Source: Qipengyuania flava (GTDB lineage: Bacteria; Pseudomonadota; Alphaproteobacteria; Sphingomonadales; Sphingomonadaceae). Taken from it: 64,000 bases of DNA. A program made the translations under genes and the position numbers. The first letter of the stretch is position 1; each line of letters starts with the position of its first letter. Location of the stretch: positions 923,974-987,973 of the forward strand of contig NZ_JAASQU010000001.1 of the NCBI RefSeq assembly GCF_011762005.1, written 5' to 3'. Positions 1 to 9,129 of this stretch are shown piece after piece. The notes beneath the pieces are model-generated. The model saw nothing but the letters and a program-made list of their open reading frames with translations, had not been told where the DNA came from and did not search any database.

Positions 1-142
1 CCTGAACGATCGCCGCCGGTCGAATCAACCCCGCGAGGGCACCGTCCGCCGCGTCACGCAGGGCAAGAAAGCCAGCCGCCATCTGCAACGCGGCGAGCGC
101 AGCGGCGAGCCACAGCGCGGCGAGGCCGAGTTCGGCGATCAT
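1..142 (-). CDS. ccmF: Cytochrome c-type biogenesis protein CcmF (5' end only)
   Basis: Only the first 47 codons lie in the window; the gene runs off the left edge. The translation starts MIAELGLAALWLAAALAAL, a hydrophobic N-terminus typical of CcmF, the large membrane subunit of the heme lyase that attaches heme to apocytochrome c in the periplasm. The ATG overlaps the ccmE stop by four bases (ATGA), so the two are probably translationally coupled. The call rests on this N-terminus plus its place as the last gene of ccmC-ccmD-ccmE-ccmF; the catalytic WWD region is outside the window. Confidence 0.8.
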   Translation of the reverse strand, partial: MIAELGLAALWLAAALAALQMAAGFLALRDAADGALAGLIRPAAIVQ

Positions 143-609
143 TCGAGCCCGACCGTGGTTTCCCGCGCCATCTTTGCGGCCTCGTGCTGCTCCATCTCCT
201 GCAGTTCGCGCGGGACGTAGTTCTCGTCATGCTTGGCCAGCAGATTGTCGGCCAAGAAAGTGCCATCGGGGCCCAGGCGGCCTTCGGCCACTACACCCGA
301 ACCCTCGACGAACAGGTCGGGCGCGATCCCACTGAAACGCACGGGAACGCGCGCTTCGTCCTTTCCGGTAACCGCGAAGGTCAGCGTAATCCCGTCGGCT
401 GCGGTCTGCAGCGATCCGGGCTCGACCATGCCGCCGAGCCGCACCGCCTGCCCGATTGCGGGTGGATCCTGCAGCATCTGCTCGGGCAGGTAGAAATAGC
501 TCGCCTGATTGCGCAGGGCATAGGCAGCCAACAAACCGGCGCCCACCAGCGCCACCAGTGCGAGCACGACCAGGACCAGTCGCTGGTGTTTGGGTTTGAG
601 AGCGTTCAT
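139..609 (-). CDS. ccmE: Cytochrome c maturation heme chaperone CcmE
   Basis: A 156-residue protein with one N-terminal membrane anchor (about residues 10-32) followed by a periplasmic beta-barrel domain. CcmE receives heme from CcmC and passes it to the CcmF lyase. The conserved heme-binding histidine is H127 in the C-terminal motif LLAKHDENYVP, with Tyr131 downstream as in the family. An in-frame extension upstream of this ATG exists but has no ccm similarity. The chosen ATG overlaps the ccmD stop by four bases, and the stop overlaps the ccmF start in the same way. Confidence 0.95.
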   Translation of the reverse strand: MNALKPKHQRLVLVVLALVALVGAGLLAAYALRNQASYFYLPEQMLQDPPAIGQAVRLGGMVEPGSLQTAADGITLTFAVTGKDEARVPVRFSGIAPDLFVEGSGVVAEGRLGPDGTFLADNLLAKHDENYVPRELQEMEQHEAAKMARETTVGLE

Positions 610-746
610 TTCCTGCGGCTTTCCTCGCGGCGTTTTTCGGCGCGTTTCATGTCGGCCCACGCCCAGGCGATCATGGCGAGCGTGCCCAGAATTCCCACAG
701 CATAGGCGGCAATCACGAAGTCCCACTGGTCGAGCGCCTCGCGCAT
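606..746 (-). CDS. ccmD: Heme exporter protein CcmD
   Basis: A 46-residue protein with a single membrane span (about residues 10-31) and a strongly basic C-terminal tail (KRAEKRREESRRK), the standard CcmD pattern. CcmD is an accessory subunit that helps release holo-CcmE from the CcmABC complex. It overlaps ccmC and ccmE by four bases at each end (ATGA). It is easy to miss because a longer in-frame ORF extends back through ccmC; the internal ATG is chosen from size and coupling. Confidence 0.9.
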   Translation of the reverse strand: MREALDQWDFVIAAYAVGILGTLAMIAWAWADMKRAEKRREESRRK

Positions 747-1468
747 CACACCGCCTCCATTGCGCGGCGGCGCAACCGGGCCTCGGCCTGAACATCCGCC
801 AGCAAGGCGCGCATTCGCGCCAGCACCACTCCGCCGAACAGCAACGAGAAGCCCGCCACAGCTACCAGCAAGGGGATCAGAAACTCGGGGTCGATCGCGC
901 TCTTGCCCATCGTGATGCTGGGCGGTTGATGAAGCGAGTTCCACCATACCACGCTGCGGTTGATAATGGGGATGTTGATCGCGCCCAGCAGGCCGAACAG
1001 CGCAGGAATGCGCGGCGAAACGCCTTCGCGTTCGGCGGCCTGTGCCAGTGCGATATAGGCGAAATAAAGGAAGGCCAGCACCAGCATGCTGGTCAGCCGG
1101 CCATCCCAGACCCACCAGGTGCCCCAGGTCGGGCGCCCCCAAATGGATCCGGTGGCGAGGCACACCACGGTGAACACCAGTCCGGGAAGCGCCGCCGCTC
1201 GCGCGGCTAGCGCCGCGAGCGGGTGTCGCCAGACGAGAAAAACAAGGCTCGAGAGCGCAATCGCGGTCCAACCGCCCATTCCCAGCCAAGCGGCCGGGAC
1301 ATGCAGGAACAGGATCCGCACCGTCTCGCCCATCAGGCGGTCGGGCGGCACCTCGAACAGGCCCCAGTACAAGGCGCCCGCGCTCAGCACCAGGCCGACC
1401 ACCAGCAGCAGCGGGGTCAACCAGTTAGCGAGCGACAGGAAGCGCTTTGGATTGGCGAAGCCATGCAT
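746..1468 (-). CDS. ccmC: Heme exporter/heme-handling protein CcmC
   Basis: A 240-residue six-span membrane protein with the tryptophan-rich heme-binding motif WGTWWVWD at residues 115-122. The two flanking conserved histidines are H56 (ILFLHVP) and H180 (WWNSLHQ). CcmC loads heme onto CcmE at the periplasmic face. It is first in the visible run ccmC-D-E-F. ccmA and ccmB are not next to it: the upstream neighbour is a dehydrogenase, so the exporter ATPase genes must be elsewhere. Confidence 0.95.
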   Translation of the reverse strand: MHGFANPKRFLSLANWLTPLLLVVGLVLSAGALYWGLFEVPPDRLMGETVRILFLHVPAAWLGMGGWTAIALSSLVFLVWRHPLAALAARAAALPGLVFTVVCLATGSIWGRPTWGTWWVWDGRLTSMLVLAFLYFAYIALAQAAEREGVSPRIPALFGLLGAINIPIINRSVVWWNSLHQPPSITMGKSAIDPEFLIPLLVAVAGFSLLFGGVVLARMRALLADVQAEARLRRRAMEAV

Positions 1469-1526
1469 CGAAATTACCGTCCGGCACTGCTTTGGCAGCG
1501 CTCAACCGGCCTCGCAAGGGCGCAGT

Positions 1527-2591
1527 TCAGCGACCGATCAGTTCCTGTGCCATGCGATCGGCAACCTGGTCGGGTGAGGCGCCGCTAACGTCGCTTTCCT
1601 GCCAGATTTGTTCAAGCCGACCGGGGATTAGCGCGATGCGCTTGCGCACCTCGTTGATGTCGCAAGGCGCGCGATCGCGGCGGCACAGATATTCAAGCGT
1701 CACCGAAATGATGCCGCCGGCGTTAATGACATAGTCCGGCGCGTAGAGGATCCCGCGCTCGGCAAGCAGCGGGCCGTGCTCGGCGCGCTTCAGCTGGTTG
1801 TTCGCTCCACCCGCCACGATCTGACAGTCGAGCCGCGCGATGCCCTCGTCATCGAGCACCGCACCCAACGCGTTGGGACTGAAGACATCGCACGCCACCG
1901 ACATGATCGCATCGGGCGCCGCGGTATCCGCTCCCAATTCCTCGGCCAGCGCGGCCGCGCGGTCCTCGTGGATATCGGACAAGGTCAGCTTTGCGCCGTC
2001 CTTGGCCAGCAAGCGGGCGACTCCGCCGCCCACGCTACCGGTGCCCTGCACCGCGACGTGAACGCCTTCGACGCTGTCCTTGCCGAGCTTGTGCTTTACC
2101 GCGGCCTTGATGCCCAAGAAGATGCCGAGCGCAGTGAAAGGCCCAGGATCGCCACCGGCAGCATCCTCGCCCTCGACCGGAAGGCCGGAGACGAACTGCG
2201 TACGCTGAGCCACTGCGGCCATGTCGGCTTCGGAAATTCCCACATCCTCTGCGGTCACATACTGCCCGCCGAGTGCTTCGACCGCATCGGCGAAGGCCGC
2301 CAACAGTTCGGGTGATTTGGAACGATCCTTATCTGCAAGGATCACTGCCTTGCCACCACCCATGGGGAGGCCCGCCATCGCGTTCTTGTAGCTCATGCCA
2401 CGCGATAGGCGCAGCGCATCCCGCATCGCGTCTGTCGGCTCGGCATAGTGCCAGAATCGGGTACCGCCCGCGCCGGGGCCGAGGTGAGTCGAATGCAACG
2501 CGATGATCGCGGTCAGACCGCTCTTGGCGTCACGCACCACCTGGACCAGTTCATGGTCGTCGAAATCCGCTTCGGTCCAGAAAGCCGTCAT
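1527..2591 (-). CDS. Glu/Leu/Phe/Val dehydrogenase, probably leucine dehydrogenase
   Basis: A 354-residue amino-acid dehydrogenase that would interconvert a branched-chain amino acid and its 2-oxo acid with NAD. The N-terminal domain carries the glycine-rich catalytic segment LPMGGGKAVI with Lys81, plus Lys69 (SYKN) for substrate carboxylate binding. The Rossmann motif GTGSVGGG lies at 183-190. The length fits bacterial leucine dehydrogenase (about 350-365) better than glutamate dehydrogenase (about 420-450). Phenylalanine or valine specificity cannot be excluded from sequence. It is separated from ccmC by 58 bp and may be co-transcribed with it. Confidence 0.85.
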   Translation of the reverse strand: MTAFWTEADFDDHELVQVVRDAKSGLTAIIALHSTHLGPGAGGTRFWHYAEPTDAMRDALRLSRGMSYKNAMAGLPMGGGKAVILADKDRSKSPELLAAFADAVEALGGQYVTAEDVGISEADMAAVAQRTQFVSGLPVEGEDAAGGDPGPFTALGIFLGIKAAVKHKLGKDSVEGVHVAVQGTGSVGGGVARLLAKDGAKLTLSDIHEDRAAALAEELGADTAAPDAIMSVACDVFSPNALGAVLDDEGIARLDCQIVAGGANNQLKRAEHGPLLAERGILYAPDYVINAGGIISVTLEYLCRRDRAPCDINEVRKRIALIPGRLEQIWQESDVSGASPDQVADRMAQELIGR

Positions 2592-2643
2592 GCCTGCACG
2601 TCCCCAAAATCATTGATGGACGGCCAGCGCAAAGGGCAGAAAA

Positions 2644-2721
2644 TGGGGCGATCGACGGGGTTCGAACCCGCGACCTCCGGTACCACAAACCGGCGCTCTA
2701 ACCAACTGAGCTACGATCGCC
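2644..2721 (-). tRNA. tRNA-His (GTG)
   Basis: The minus strand folds into a full cloverleaf with anticodon loop TTGTGGT between CCGGT/ACCGG stems, giving anticodon GTG. The acceptor has the encoded extra 5' G(-1) opposite C73, the identity pair of bacterial tRNA-His, followed by an encoded CCA. The T-arm GGTTCGAACCC is intact. Confidence 0.97.
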
Positions 2722-2913
2722 ATATGCCCCCGGAACCGCCCGGGAAGGGGGCCTGATACGCATGCGGAAGACAGCGTCAAGCGGCCCTGCGCAGCGGCGC
2801 GTGCCTGTTGCACAATGAACCGTGAATGGGAAGCGAAAAACGCACATTCCCCGACTGTGCGTAATTTTCTTACGCGGTTGCTGCGCAGACGCCGCCCGCT
2901 ATCCTCCTGATCC

Positions 2914-3549
2914 ATGACAAGTTCCGGCGAATCTTCGAGCGCACGGTTGCTCGAGCGGCAAGGGATGCAGCGCCTGCCAAGCGACAAGGCGGAGCTGCTT
3001 CAGCTGCGTGCATTCGTCACGCCCGATCTCGCCGCGCGCCTTATCGAGCTGATAGAGCAGGATCGCCGCCCCTCCACGCTCGCCGACGCGGGCGACGATC
3101 GCTATTTCCGAACCAGCGAGACTTGCGATCTCGATGCCGCGGAACCAGCGGTCCGTTCGCTCGAAGAACAGCTGTTCGCGCTCAATGGTATCGATCCGGC
3201 GCATGGCGAGCCGCTCCAGGGGCAGCGCTACGACGTAGGCCAGGAATTCAAACCGCACTGCGACTATTTCAATCCCGGGGGCGCCGACTGGAATCGCTAC
3301 TGTTCGGTCGCCGGGCAGCGGACATGGACCTTCATGATCTATCTCAACGAAGTCGAGGCCGGCGGAGCGACGCGATTCAAAGCGCTGGGCAAGACCTTCC
3401 AACCTGAGGTCGGCAAGCTGCTCTGCTGGAACAACCGCCGCCCCGACCAGCGCGAAAATCCTAATACGATCCACCACGGGATGAAGGTGCGCCGCGGGCG
3501 GAAATACGTGATAACCAAATGGTATCGCGAGAAACCCTGGGGCTGGTGA
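2914..3549 (+). CDS. 2-oxoglutarate/Fe(II)-dependent oxygenase, prolyl 4-hydroxylase family
   Basis: A 211-residue protein with the double-stranded beta-helix core of prolyl-4-hydroxylase-like dioxygenases. The iron ligands are visible as H115 and D117 (HCDYF) and a distal histidine at H187/H188 (TIHHGM). Lys197 (RRGRKYV) would bind the 2-oxoglutarate carboxylate. The substrate is unknown; bacterial homologues hydroxylate protein prolines or small molecules. It is a single-gene unit, convergent with rpmE across a shared hairpin terminator. The start is the first ATG; the ribosome binding site is weak. Confidence 0.85.
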   Translation: MTSSGESSSARLLERQGMQRLPSDKAELLQLRAFVTPDLAARLIELIEQDRRPSTLADAGDDRYFRTSETCDLDAAEPAVRSLEEQLFALNGIDPAHGEPLQGQRYDVGQEFKPHCDYFNPGGADWNRYCSVAGQRTWTFMIYLNEVEAGGATRFKALGKTFQPEVGKLLCWNNRRPDQRENPNTIHHGMKVRRGRKYVITKWYREKPWGW

Positions 3550-3580
3550 GCACAATCCCGCCCCGCCCAATCGCCAAAAG

Positions 3581-3610
3581 AAAAGGGCGGCCCCGCGGGA
3601 CCGCCCTTTT
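3581..3610. terminator. Bidirectional rho-independent terminator
   Basis: AAAAGGGCGG and CCGCCCTTTT form a perfect 10-bp stem around a 10-nt GC-rich loop, between the convergent oxygenase gene and rpmE. Reading minus, the stem is followed by TTTTCTTTT, so it best serves rpmE; it also sits 32 nt after the oxygenase stop. Confidence 0.85.
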
Positions 3611-3636
3611 CGAATAAGCCACTTGGCTGGACGCGC

Positions 3637-3864
3637 TCAGTTCTTCTTGAGCGAGAGACCGCCGAAACGCTTGTTGAAGGCTGCGACGCGGCCGCCTTCC
3701 TGAAGCTGCTTGGTACCACCGGTCCAAGCCGGGTGGCTGGTCGGATCGATTTCGAGCGACAGCGTATCGCCTTCGCTGCCCCAGGTGGAGCGCGTCTGGA
3801 ATTCGGTACCATCGGTCATCTTGACCGTGATCATGTGGTAATCGGGGTGACCTTCGGCCTTCAT
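3637..3864 (-). CDS. rpmE: 50S ribosomal protein L31
   Basis: A 75-residue protein beginning [19 protein letters not shown], matching bacterial L31, a small protein of the large-subunit central protuberance. The zinc-binding cysteines of C+ type L31 are absent, so this is a C-minus form. It is a single-gene unit ending at a strong hairpin terminator, with about 95 bp to fabZ downstream on the same strand. Confidence 0.95.
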   Translation of the reverse strand: MKAEGHPDYHMITVKMTDGTEFQTRSTWGSEGDTLSLEIDPTSHPAWTGGTKQLQEGGRVAAFNKRFGGLSLKKN

Positions 3865-3958
3865 GATAAACGTCCTTCTAGCTTCGGAACGGTTCCGACC
3901 GGTCCAGCTGTGATTGGGAAAGGCGCGCGCATAGCGGCGAGCGCCCGTATTGGCAACC

Positions 3959-4411
3959 TTATTCGGGTGCGTCGGCGATCATCGCGGTGAACTGCACTTC
4001 GCAGGTCACCTTGCCATCCACGCTTGCCTTGCCAGCAAACTTGCAGACGCGCGCGCGCTTCTGCACGAATTCGGCTTCGAGGTCGAGCAGTACACCCGGA
4101 GTAACAGGCGCGCGGAACTTGGCGTTGTCGATCGCCATGAAATAGACCAGCTTGCCCGATCCGGCGAGGCCGAGGCTCTCGACCGCGAGCACGCCCGCAG
4201 CCTGTGCCAGCGCCTCGATCTGCAGCACGCCGGGCATGATCGGTGCACCGGGGAAATGGCCCTGGAAGAAGTCCTCGTTGAAGCTGACCGCCTTGATCGC
4301 ATGAATGCGTTCGTCGACCACCAGCTCCTTGACCCGATCGACCAGCAGCAGAGGATAGCGGTGCGGAAGGCGCTTCAGCACCTCGACGACGTCGAAACCC
4401 GTATCGCTCAT
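3959..4411 (-). CDS. fabZ: 3-hydroxyacyl-ACP dehydratase FabZ
   Basis: A 150-residue hot-dog-fold dehydratase of fatty acid elongation. The catalytic histidine H52 is in [11 protein letters not shown], and the catalytic glutamate E66 is in LQIEALAQ. The ATG (MSDTGFD) is preferred; an in-frame GTG lies one codon upstream. It follows ompH with a 21-nt gap and closes the bamA-ompH-fabZ group, which pairs outer-membrane assembly with acyl-chain supply. lpxD and lpxA, which flank fabZ in enterobacteria, are absent here. Confidence 0.95.
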   Translation of the reverse strand: MSDTGFDVVEVLKRLPHRYPLLLVDRVKELVVDERIHAIKAVSFNEDFFQGHFPGAPIMPGVLQIEALAQAAGVLAVESLGLAGSGKLVYFMAIDNAKFRAPVTPGVLLDLEAEFVQKRARVCKFAGKASVDGKVTCEVQFTAMIADAPE

Positions 4412-4432
4412 CACCCTGCCCCTGTCCTGGAC

Positions 4433-5113
4433 TTAGCGGCCGGTCGGCTGCGCGGTCTGCTGCTGTTGCTGAGCGGCCTGCTGGGCAGCCTGCTGCTGCG
4501 CGACACCGAGCAGGACCTGCGACACCGTCTGCTGTGCCGAAAGCGATTCCTGACGCGGGCGCCAGCCCTGCGGCGGGGTGATCTGCACGGTCGGGACGCG
4601 CTGGTTGAGCGCAGCGACCAGATCATTGGTAACGTTGGCCGCATCGGGCGCCCACTGGATTGCATCGGGGTTGAGCAGCAACTGGATGTTCTTCTGCTGC
4701 ACGACCTGCTGCTGGACGTTCTGGTAATCGTTGATCAGCTGTTCGATCGCATAGGCCTGCGCGAGCACGATCGGCTGCGAAGCCTGGTTGAGCTGCTGCT
4801 CCTTCTGCTGGATCTGCTGCACGACCGACTGGTTGGCCTGCACTTCGGCCTGGCTCAGCTGGCCGTTGCCATCGGTGTCGAGGCTCTGCTGCAGCGTCTG
4901 CATTTCCTGGCGCAGCGTGCGAATCTGCTGGATCTGCGCCGAATACTGCTGGTCGATCTGCTGGTAAGCATTGATGCGGGCCTGGCTGCGCACGATCACG
5001 GCCTCGGGGCTGCTGATGGCAATGCCACCTGCGACCTGAGCGGCGGCGGGCGTGGCGATGGCCGCAGTGCCGGCAAGCGCGACGGCGGCGATGGTCTTGG
5101 CGAAGCGTTTCAT
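4433..5113 (-). CDS. OmpH/Skp-family periplasmic chaperone with an EF-hand-like loop
   Basis: A 226-residue protein with a signal peptide (cleavage near ATPAAAQ, residue 26) and long Gln-rich coiled-coil helices, as expected for Skp/OmpH, which holds unfolded outer-membrane proteins for BamA. The tail is a Gln/Ala tract. Unusual for the family, residues 79-90 (DTDGNGQLSQAE) match a 12-residue EF-hand calcium loop: acidic or polar ligands at positions 1, 3, 5, 7 and 9, Gly at 6, Leu at 8, Glu at 12. The start ATG overlaps the bamA stop by four bases. Confidence 0.85.
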   Translation of the reverse strand: MKRFAKTIAAVALAGTAAIATPAAAQVAGGIAISSPEAVIVRSQARINAYQQIDQQYSAQIQQIRTLRQEMQTLQQSLDTDGNGQLSQAEVQANQSVVQQIQQKEQQLNQASQPIVLAQAYAIEQLINDYQNVQQQVVQQKNIQLLLNPDAIQWAPDAANVTNDLVAALNQRVPTVQITPPQGWRPRQESLSAQQTVSQVLLGVAQQQAAQQAAQQQQQTAQPTGR

Positions 5114-7812
5114 CAGAATTGCGTTCCTACGTTGAAGGAAAAGGTCTTAGGGTCGTCACCGAGCTGTTTCTTGATCGTGTGCGACACGTCGATCCGGAAG
5201 GGACCGAAGGGCGAGTTCCAGTTGACGCCGAGGCCAACCGAAATACGCGGCGAAGGACTGTCACCGAGGAACACTTCACGGAAGAATGTGCCAGGGATGA
5301 CACTGCGTTCGTTTTCGGATCCATCGGCGGCGAAACGGTTGGTGACCGTCTCGATGATATCGTTGCCCTCATCATCGACACCCGGCTGCAGGTACAGCAG
5401 GTTGCCGTTGGTATCGGTTGCTTGGAGCCCGTCAGGGTAATCCTGCAGGACCGGACGGGTGACGCTGAACAGCGAACCGACATCGAGGAAGATCGACGGG
5501 CGCAAGCCCATTTCGCGAGCACCGCTGCCCAGCGGAATCTCGAGTTCGGCGCGGCCGAGATAATAGGCCTTGCCGCCCAGCGAGTCGTCAACGCGCTGGT
5601 CGCTGGCGAGTGCAGTCTCGATATCCTGCGGGACCAGCGGCGTGCTGTCGTCGCCATCGTCGTCGATATACTGCAGACGGACGATCCGCGGACCGACGCC
5701 GCGAATGTCGAAGCCGCGCATTTGCGGTTCGCCGAGGAAGAAGCGGTCGGTCAGGCGCACATCGTCCTGTCCCGCGACGCCATTGTCTTCGAGGCTGCGG
5801 ATCCAGCCGCCTTCGGCTGCGAGCGAGAAGACGAAGCCGCCGAGCACCGGCCAGTATTTGGCCGCGCGCGCCCGCGAGCGAAGGTATTTCACATCGCCGC
5901 CGAGACCGGCGAACTCGGTCGTCCAGCTCACGGTTTCGCCGCGCGTAGGACGCAGGCGGCTGTTGAGCGTGTTGTAATTGAAGGTCAGGCCGAGGATCGA
6001 GCTGGTCCGTTCGCCGATCGCTTCGCACAGGTAACGGCTGGCGCGGATCGGATCGCAAGTGGCAATCCCGTCACCGTCACGGTCGGAGAAGTACAGCCCC
6101 TCGTCGAGCGTAACGTCGTCGTAGTTGAACGTGTAGCTGCCGACAGCGGTCACATATTCTGTCAGCGGCACGCCCGCGCGGATCTGCAGACCCGTGGTTG
6201 ACTGGGCATAGCTTGCCGAGCCGGTGTCGTAATAATCGTTGTCGTAATCGCGCCGATAGACATCGACGCCCGCCGAGATGTTCCGGTCGAAGACGTAGGG
6301 CTCGGAAAAGCTGACCTGCGCCGATTTCGAATAACGCGAATAGTTGAGGCTGAGGCCGATGGTCTGCCCGCGACCGCGGAAATTGCGCTGGCGGATCGAA
6401 CCCGCGAGAATGAAGCTCTCGAGGCTCGAGAAACCCGCAGAAAGCTGCAGTTCGCCGGTCGCCTGCTCTTCCACATTGGCTTCGAGCACGATCCGGTCGG
6501 GAGCACTGCCCTCGACCTGGTTGATCTCGAAGTTCTCCTGGAAATAGCCCAGCGAATTGATGCGCGCGGTCGAACGCGCCACCGACAGCGAGTTGAAGGC
6601 ATCACCTTCGGCCAGACGGAATTCGCGCCGGACGACCTTGTCCTGCGTCAGCGTATTGCCGTTGACGTCGATGCGCTCGACATAGACGCGCGGCGCCTCG
6701 CGCAGGACAAAGCTGACATCCATCGTCAGCGTGTCCTGATTGCGGCTGAACTGCGGTTGGACGTCGGCAAAAGCGTAGCCGAAGGTCCCGGCCAGTTCAC
6801 TGAGCTGTTCGACCGTATCCTCGACCAGCTTGGCATCGTACCAGTCGCCCCCCTGCATCGGCAGGCGCGCGGTCATGGAATCGTCGTCGAAGTCGCGGAT
6901 CTGCGATTCCACGTCGACTTCGCCGAATTTGTAGCGCTCGCCCTCCTCGACCACATAGGTGATGATGAAATCGCGCTTATCGGGCGTCAGTTCGGCCACC
7001 GCCGAGACGACACGGAAATCGGCATAGCCTTCGGTCAGGTAGAACTGGCGCAGCTTCTGCTGGTCGAACGCGAGGCGATCGGGATCGTAGCTGGTGTTCG
7101 AGCTGAGGAAGCTGGTCAGGCGCGCCTGCTTGGTGAGCATTTCGCCGCGCAGTTCGCCATCGGAGAACGCATCGTTGCCGATGATGTTGATCTGGCGGAC
7201 CTTGGACTTCGGCCCTTCGCTGATCTCGAACACGATATCGACGCGGTTCTGCGAAAGCTCCACCATCTTCGGCTCGACCGTGGCGGCGAACCGTCCCTGC
7301 CGCTTGTAGAGCTCGATGATCCGCGCAACGTCGGCACGCACTTTCGAACGCGTGAAGATCTGACGCGGTGAAAGGCGGATTTCCGGCAGGATCTTGTCGT
7401 TCTTGATCCGCCGATTGCCCTCTAGAATGATGCGGTTGATCACCGGATTCTCGACGATGTCGATCACGACGTTGCCGTCGTTGTTGACCACGCTGGCATT
7501 CGAGAACAGCTCGGTCGCGTAGAGGTCCTTGAGAACGTTATCGCCCGCAGCCTGGGTCCACACGTCGCCCGGACGCAGCTTGATGTAAGACAGGATAGTC
7601 TGCGGCTCGAGCCGCTGCGCCCCGCTGACGGCAATGGTGCGAACCACGTCGCGCTGCGCGGTTGCGGCCGGAGCGGCCTCGGTCTCGGAGCCCTCTTCCT
7701 GCGCGGATGCCACGGTGGGGATGCCGGCCAGCACGGTGCCCGCGAGCAGGCCGATCGCCAGCCGCGCGGCAGGGTTCTTGCGTCGCGTGGCGGCAGGAGC
7801 AAAATCAGTCAT
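5113..7812 (-). CDS. bamA: Outer membrane protein assembly factor BamA
   Basis: An 899-residue Omp85 protein: signal peptide (about residues 1-36, ending VASAQ), five POTRA repeats (roughly 55-450), and a 16-strand barrel ending in a terminal Phe (FNVGTQF). The barrel lid motif appears as QMRGFDIRGVGP, a variant of VRGF. BamA inserts beta-barrel proteins into the outer membrane. The ATG beginning MTDFAPAATRRK is chosen because a proper signal peptide follows at once; an in-frame ATG 25 codons upstream adds a non-signal sequence. The gene overlaps ompH by four bases. Confidence 0.95.
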   Translation of the reverse strand: MTDFAPAATRRKNPAARLAIGLLAGTVLAGIPTVASAQEEGSETEAAPAATAQRDVVRTIAVSGAQRLEPQTILSYIKLRPGDVWTQAAGDNVLKDLYATELFSNASVVNNDGNVVIDIVENPVINRIILEGNRRIKNDKILPEIRLSPRQIFTRSKVRADVARIIELYKRQGRFAATVEPKMVELSQNRVDIVFEISEGPKSKVRQINIIGNDAFSDGELRGEMLTKQARLTSFLSSNTSYDPDRLAFDQQKLRQFYLTEGYADFRVVSAVAELTPDKRDFIITYVVEEGERYKFGEVDVESQIRDFDDDSMTARLPMQGGDWYDAKLVEDTVEQLSELAGTFGYAFADVQPQFSRNQDTLTMDVSFVLREAPRVYVERIDVNGNTLTQDKVVRREFRLAEGDAFNSLSVARSTARINSLGYFQENFEINQVEGSAPDRIVLEANVEEQATGELQLSAGFSSLESFILAGSIRQRNFRGRGQTIGLSLNYSRYSKSAQVSFSEPYVFDRNISAGVDVYRRDYDNDYYDTGSASYAQSTTGLQIRAGVPLTEYVTAVGSYTFNYDDVTLDEGLYFSDRDGDGIATCDPIRASRYLCEAIGERTSSILGLTFNYNTLNSRLRPTRGETVSWTTEFAGLGGDVKYLRSRARAAKYWPVLGGFVFSLAAEGGWIRSLEDNGVAGQDDVRLTDRFFLGEPQMRGFDIRGVGPRIVRLQYIDDDGDDSTPLVPQDIETALASDQRVDDSLGGKAYYLGRAELEIPLGSGAREMGLRPSIFLDVGSLFSVTRPVLQDYPDGLQATDTNGNLLYLQPGVDDEGNDIIETVTNRFAADGSENERSVIPGTFFREVFLGDSPSPRISVGLGVNWNSPFGPFRIDVSHTIKKQLGDDPKTFSFNVGTQF

Positions 7813-7983
7813 CGACAAGGAGTTTCCCGTCCTCGTTATACACAGAGCAGACCCGGCTTCAGCAGCTCCCGATCGGCTATTGGCCACAAGGTGCGGAGCG
7901 GCCCTGCCGTCCCCTGCCCCATGCGCTTGCGCCGATCAAGCTTTGCCACCGCAAATCGCCGGTTTCCCGCTCCCTTTCCCCGG

Positions 7984-9126
7984 CTATCTGCCGAAAATCG
8001 GCAGGCTCACCAGATCGTTGATCGTGACGAACACCATCAGCATGAGCACGAGAGCCACGCCAGCGCGGTACGCCACTTCGGTTCCGCGGGGACCAACCGG
8101 CTTCCGGCGGACTGCTTCTGCCGCGTAGAAAGCCAGGTGCCCACCGTCGAGCGCCGGAATTGGCAGGAGGTTGATGAATGCCAAGTTAAGCGAAATCAGC
8201 GCTGCGAAATTGATGAAAGCCATCGCTCCGAGGCTGAGTTGCTCACCCGAAAACTTGGCGATCTTGACCGGTCCGCCTAGTTCCTGGACTGAGCGTTCGC
8301 CGGTAAATATCTGCCCGATCCCGGTGACCATCATGTCGACAATGCCGAGCGAGTGATCGACCGCCAGACCGAGCGCGGCGATCGGACCCTGCGGCTCGAA
8401 ATCGAACGAGGCCGCCCCCGAGGCGATGCCGATCAGGCCCACCTTCGACACGTTGCCGAAACGATCCTCCATCTCGACGCTGCGGACGGGGACTTCGAAG
8501 ATGCGCTCCGCCCCGTCGCGCTCGACCGTGACGTCGAGCGTCCGGCCGGGATAGAGCATGATCGAATCCTGAACGTCGCGGAAATCCTCCATCCGCTCGC
8601 CCTCGATCGCGACGATCCGGTCGCCCACTTCGATTCCGGCAGCACGCGCGGGCGAGATTTCCGCAAATTCGGCAACGGTCAATTGCTCCGCTGCGTCGCC
8701 GGGAACCGGCTTGCCGTAGAGCGTGAAGAAGCCCGCGAAGATCGCGAGCGTAAGCAGGATATTGGTGGCCGGCCCCGCGAATACGATCAGCGCGCGCTTC
8801 CACAAAGCGGCATGATGGAAGCTTCCAGCCCGCTCCTCAGCGCTCGCCCGTGAGGCTGCATCGGGATCGGGGATGCTCGCGGGGTTCATATCGCCCTTGA
8901 ACTGGACATAGCCGCCCAGCGGCAGCGCGCTCAGCTTCCAGCGCGTGCCACGTTTGTCGGTGAAGCCCCAGATTTCCCTGCCGAAACCGACCGAAAACGC
9001 TTCGGCATGCACGCCGAACCAGCGGCCCACCAGATAGTGGCCGAGTTCGTGGATGGTCACGAGCGGGCCCAGCAACAGCGGGAAGCCGAGCACGTAATAG
9101 ATCCACAGGGGCAGGTTCATTTCCAC
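7984..9126 (-). CDS. rseP: RIP metalloprotease RseP (site-2 protease)
   Basis: A 380-residue membrane metalloprotease. The zinc motif HELGH is at residues 26-30, a PDZ domain occupies about 125-210, and the third ligand region is LPIPALDGGH with Asp near 327. RseP cleaves anti-sigma factors and residual signal peptides inside the membrane. The GTG at 9126 follows the dxr stop closely and has GGAG about 12 nt upstream; an in-frame ATG two codons later (9120) is the alternative. An intergenic stretch of about 170 nt to bamA has no recognisable feature. Confidence 0.93.
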   Translation of the reverse strand: MEMNLPLWIYYVLGFPLLLGPLVTIHELGHYLVGRWFGVHAEAFSVGFGREIWGFTDKRGTRWKLSALPLGGYVQFKGDMNPASIPDPDAASRASAEERAGSFHHAALWKRALIVFAGPATNILLTLAIFAGFFTLYGKPVPGDAAEQLTVAEFAEISPARAAGIEVGDRIVAIEGERMEDFRDVQDSIMLYPGRTLDVTVERDGAERIFEVPVRSVEMEDRFGNVSKVGLIGIASGAASFDFEPQGPIAALGLAVDHSLGIVDMMVTGIGQIFTGERSVQELGGPVKIAKFSGEQLSLGAMAFINFAALISLNLAFINLLPIPALDGGHLAFYAAEAVRRKPVGPRGTEVAYRAGVALVLMLMVFVTINDLVSLPIFGR

Positions 9127-9129
9127 GGG

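Noticed and set aside
3950..5440. 496-codon open frame on the plus strand across fabZ and ompH
   Set aside because: Antisense to two well-recognised genes; its Leu/Asp/Arg-rich low-complexity translation is a typical GC-rich shadow with no family signal.
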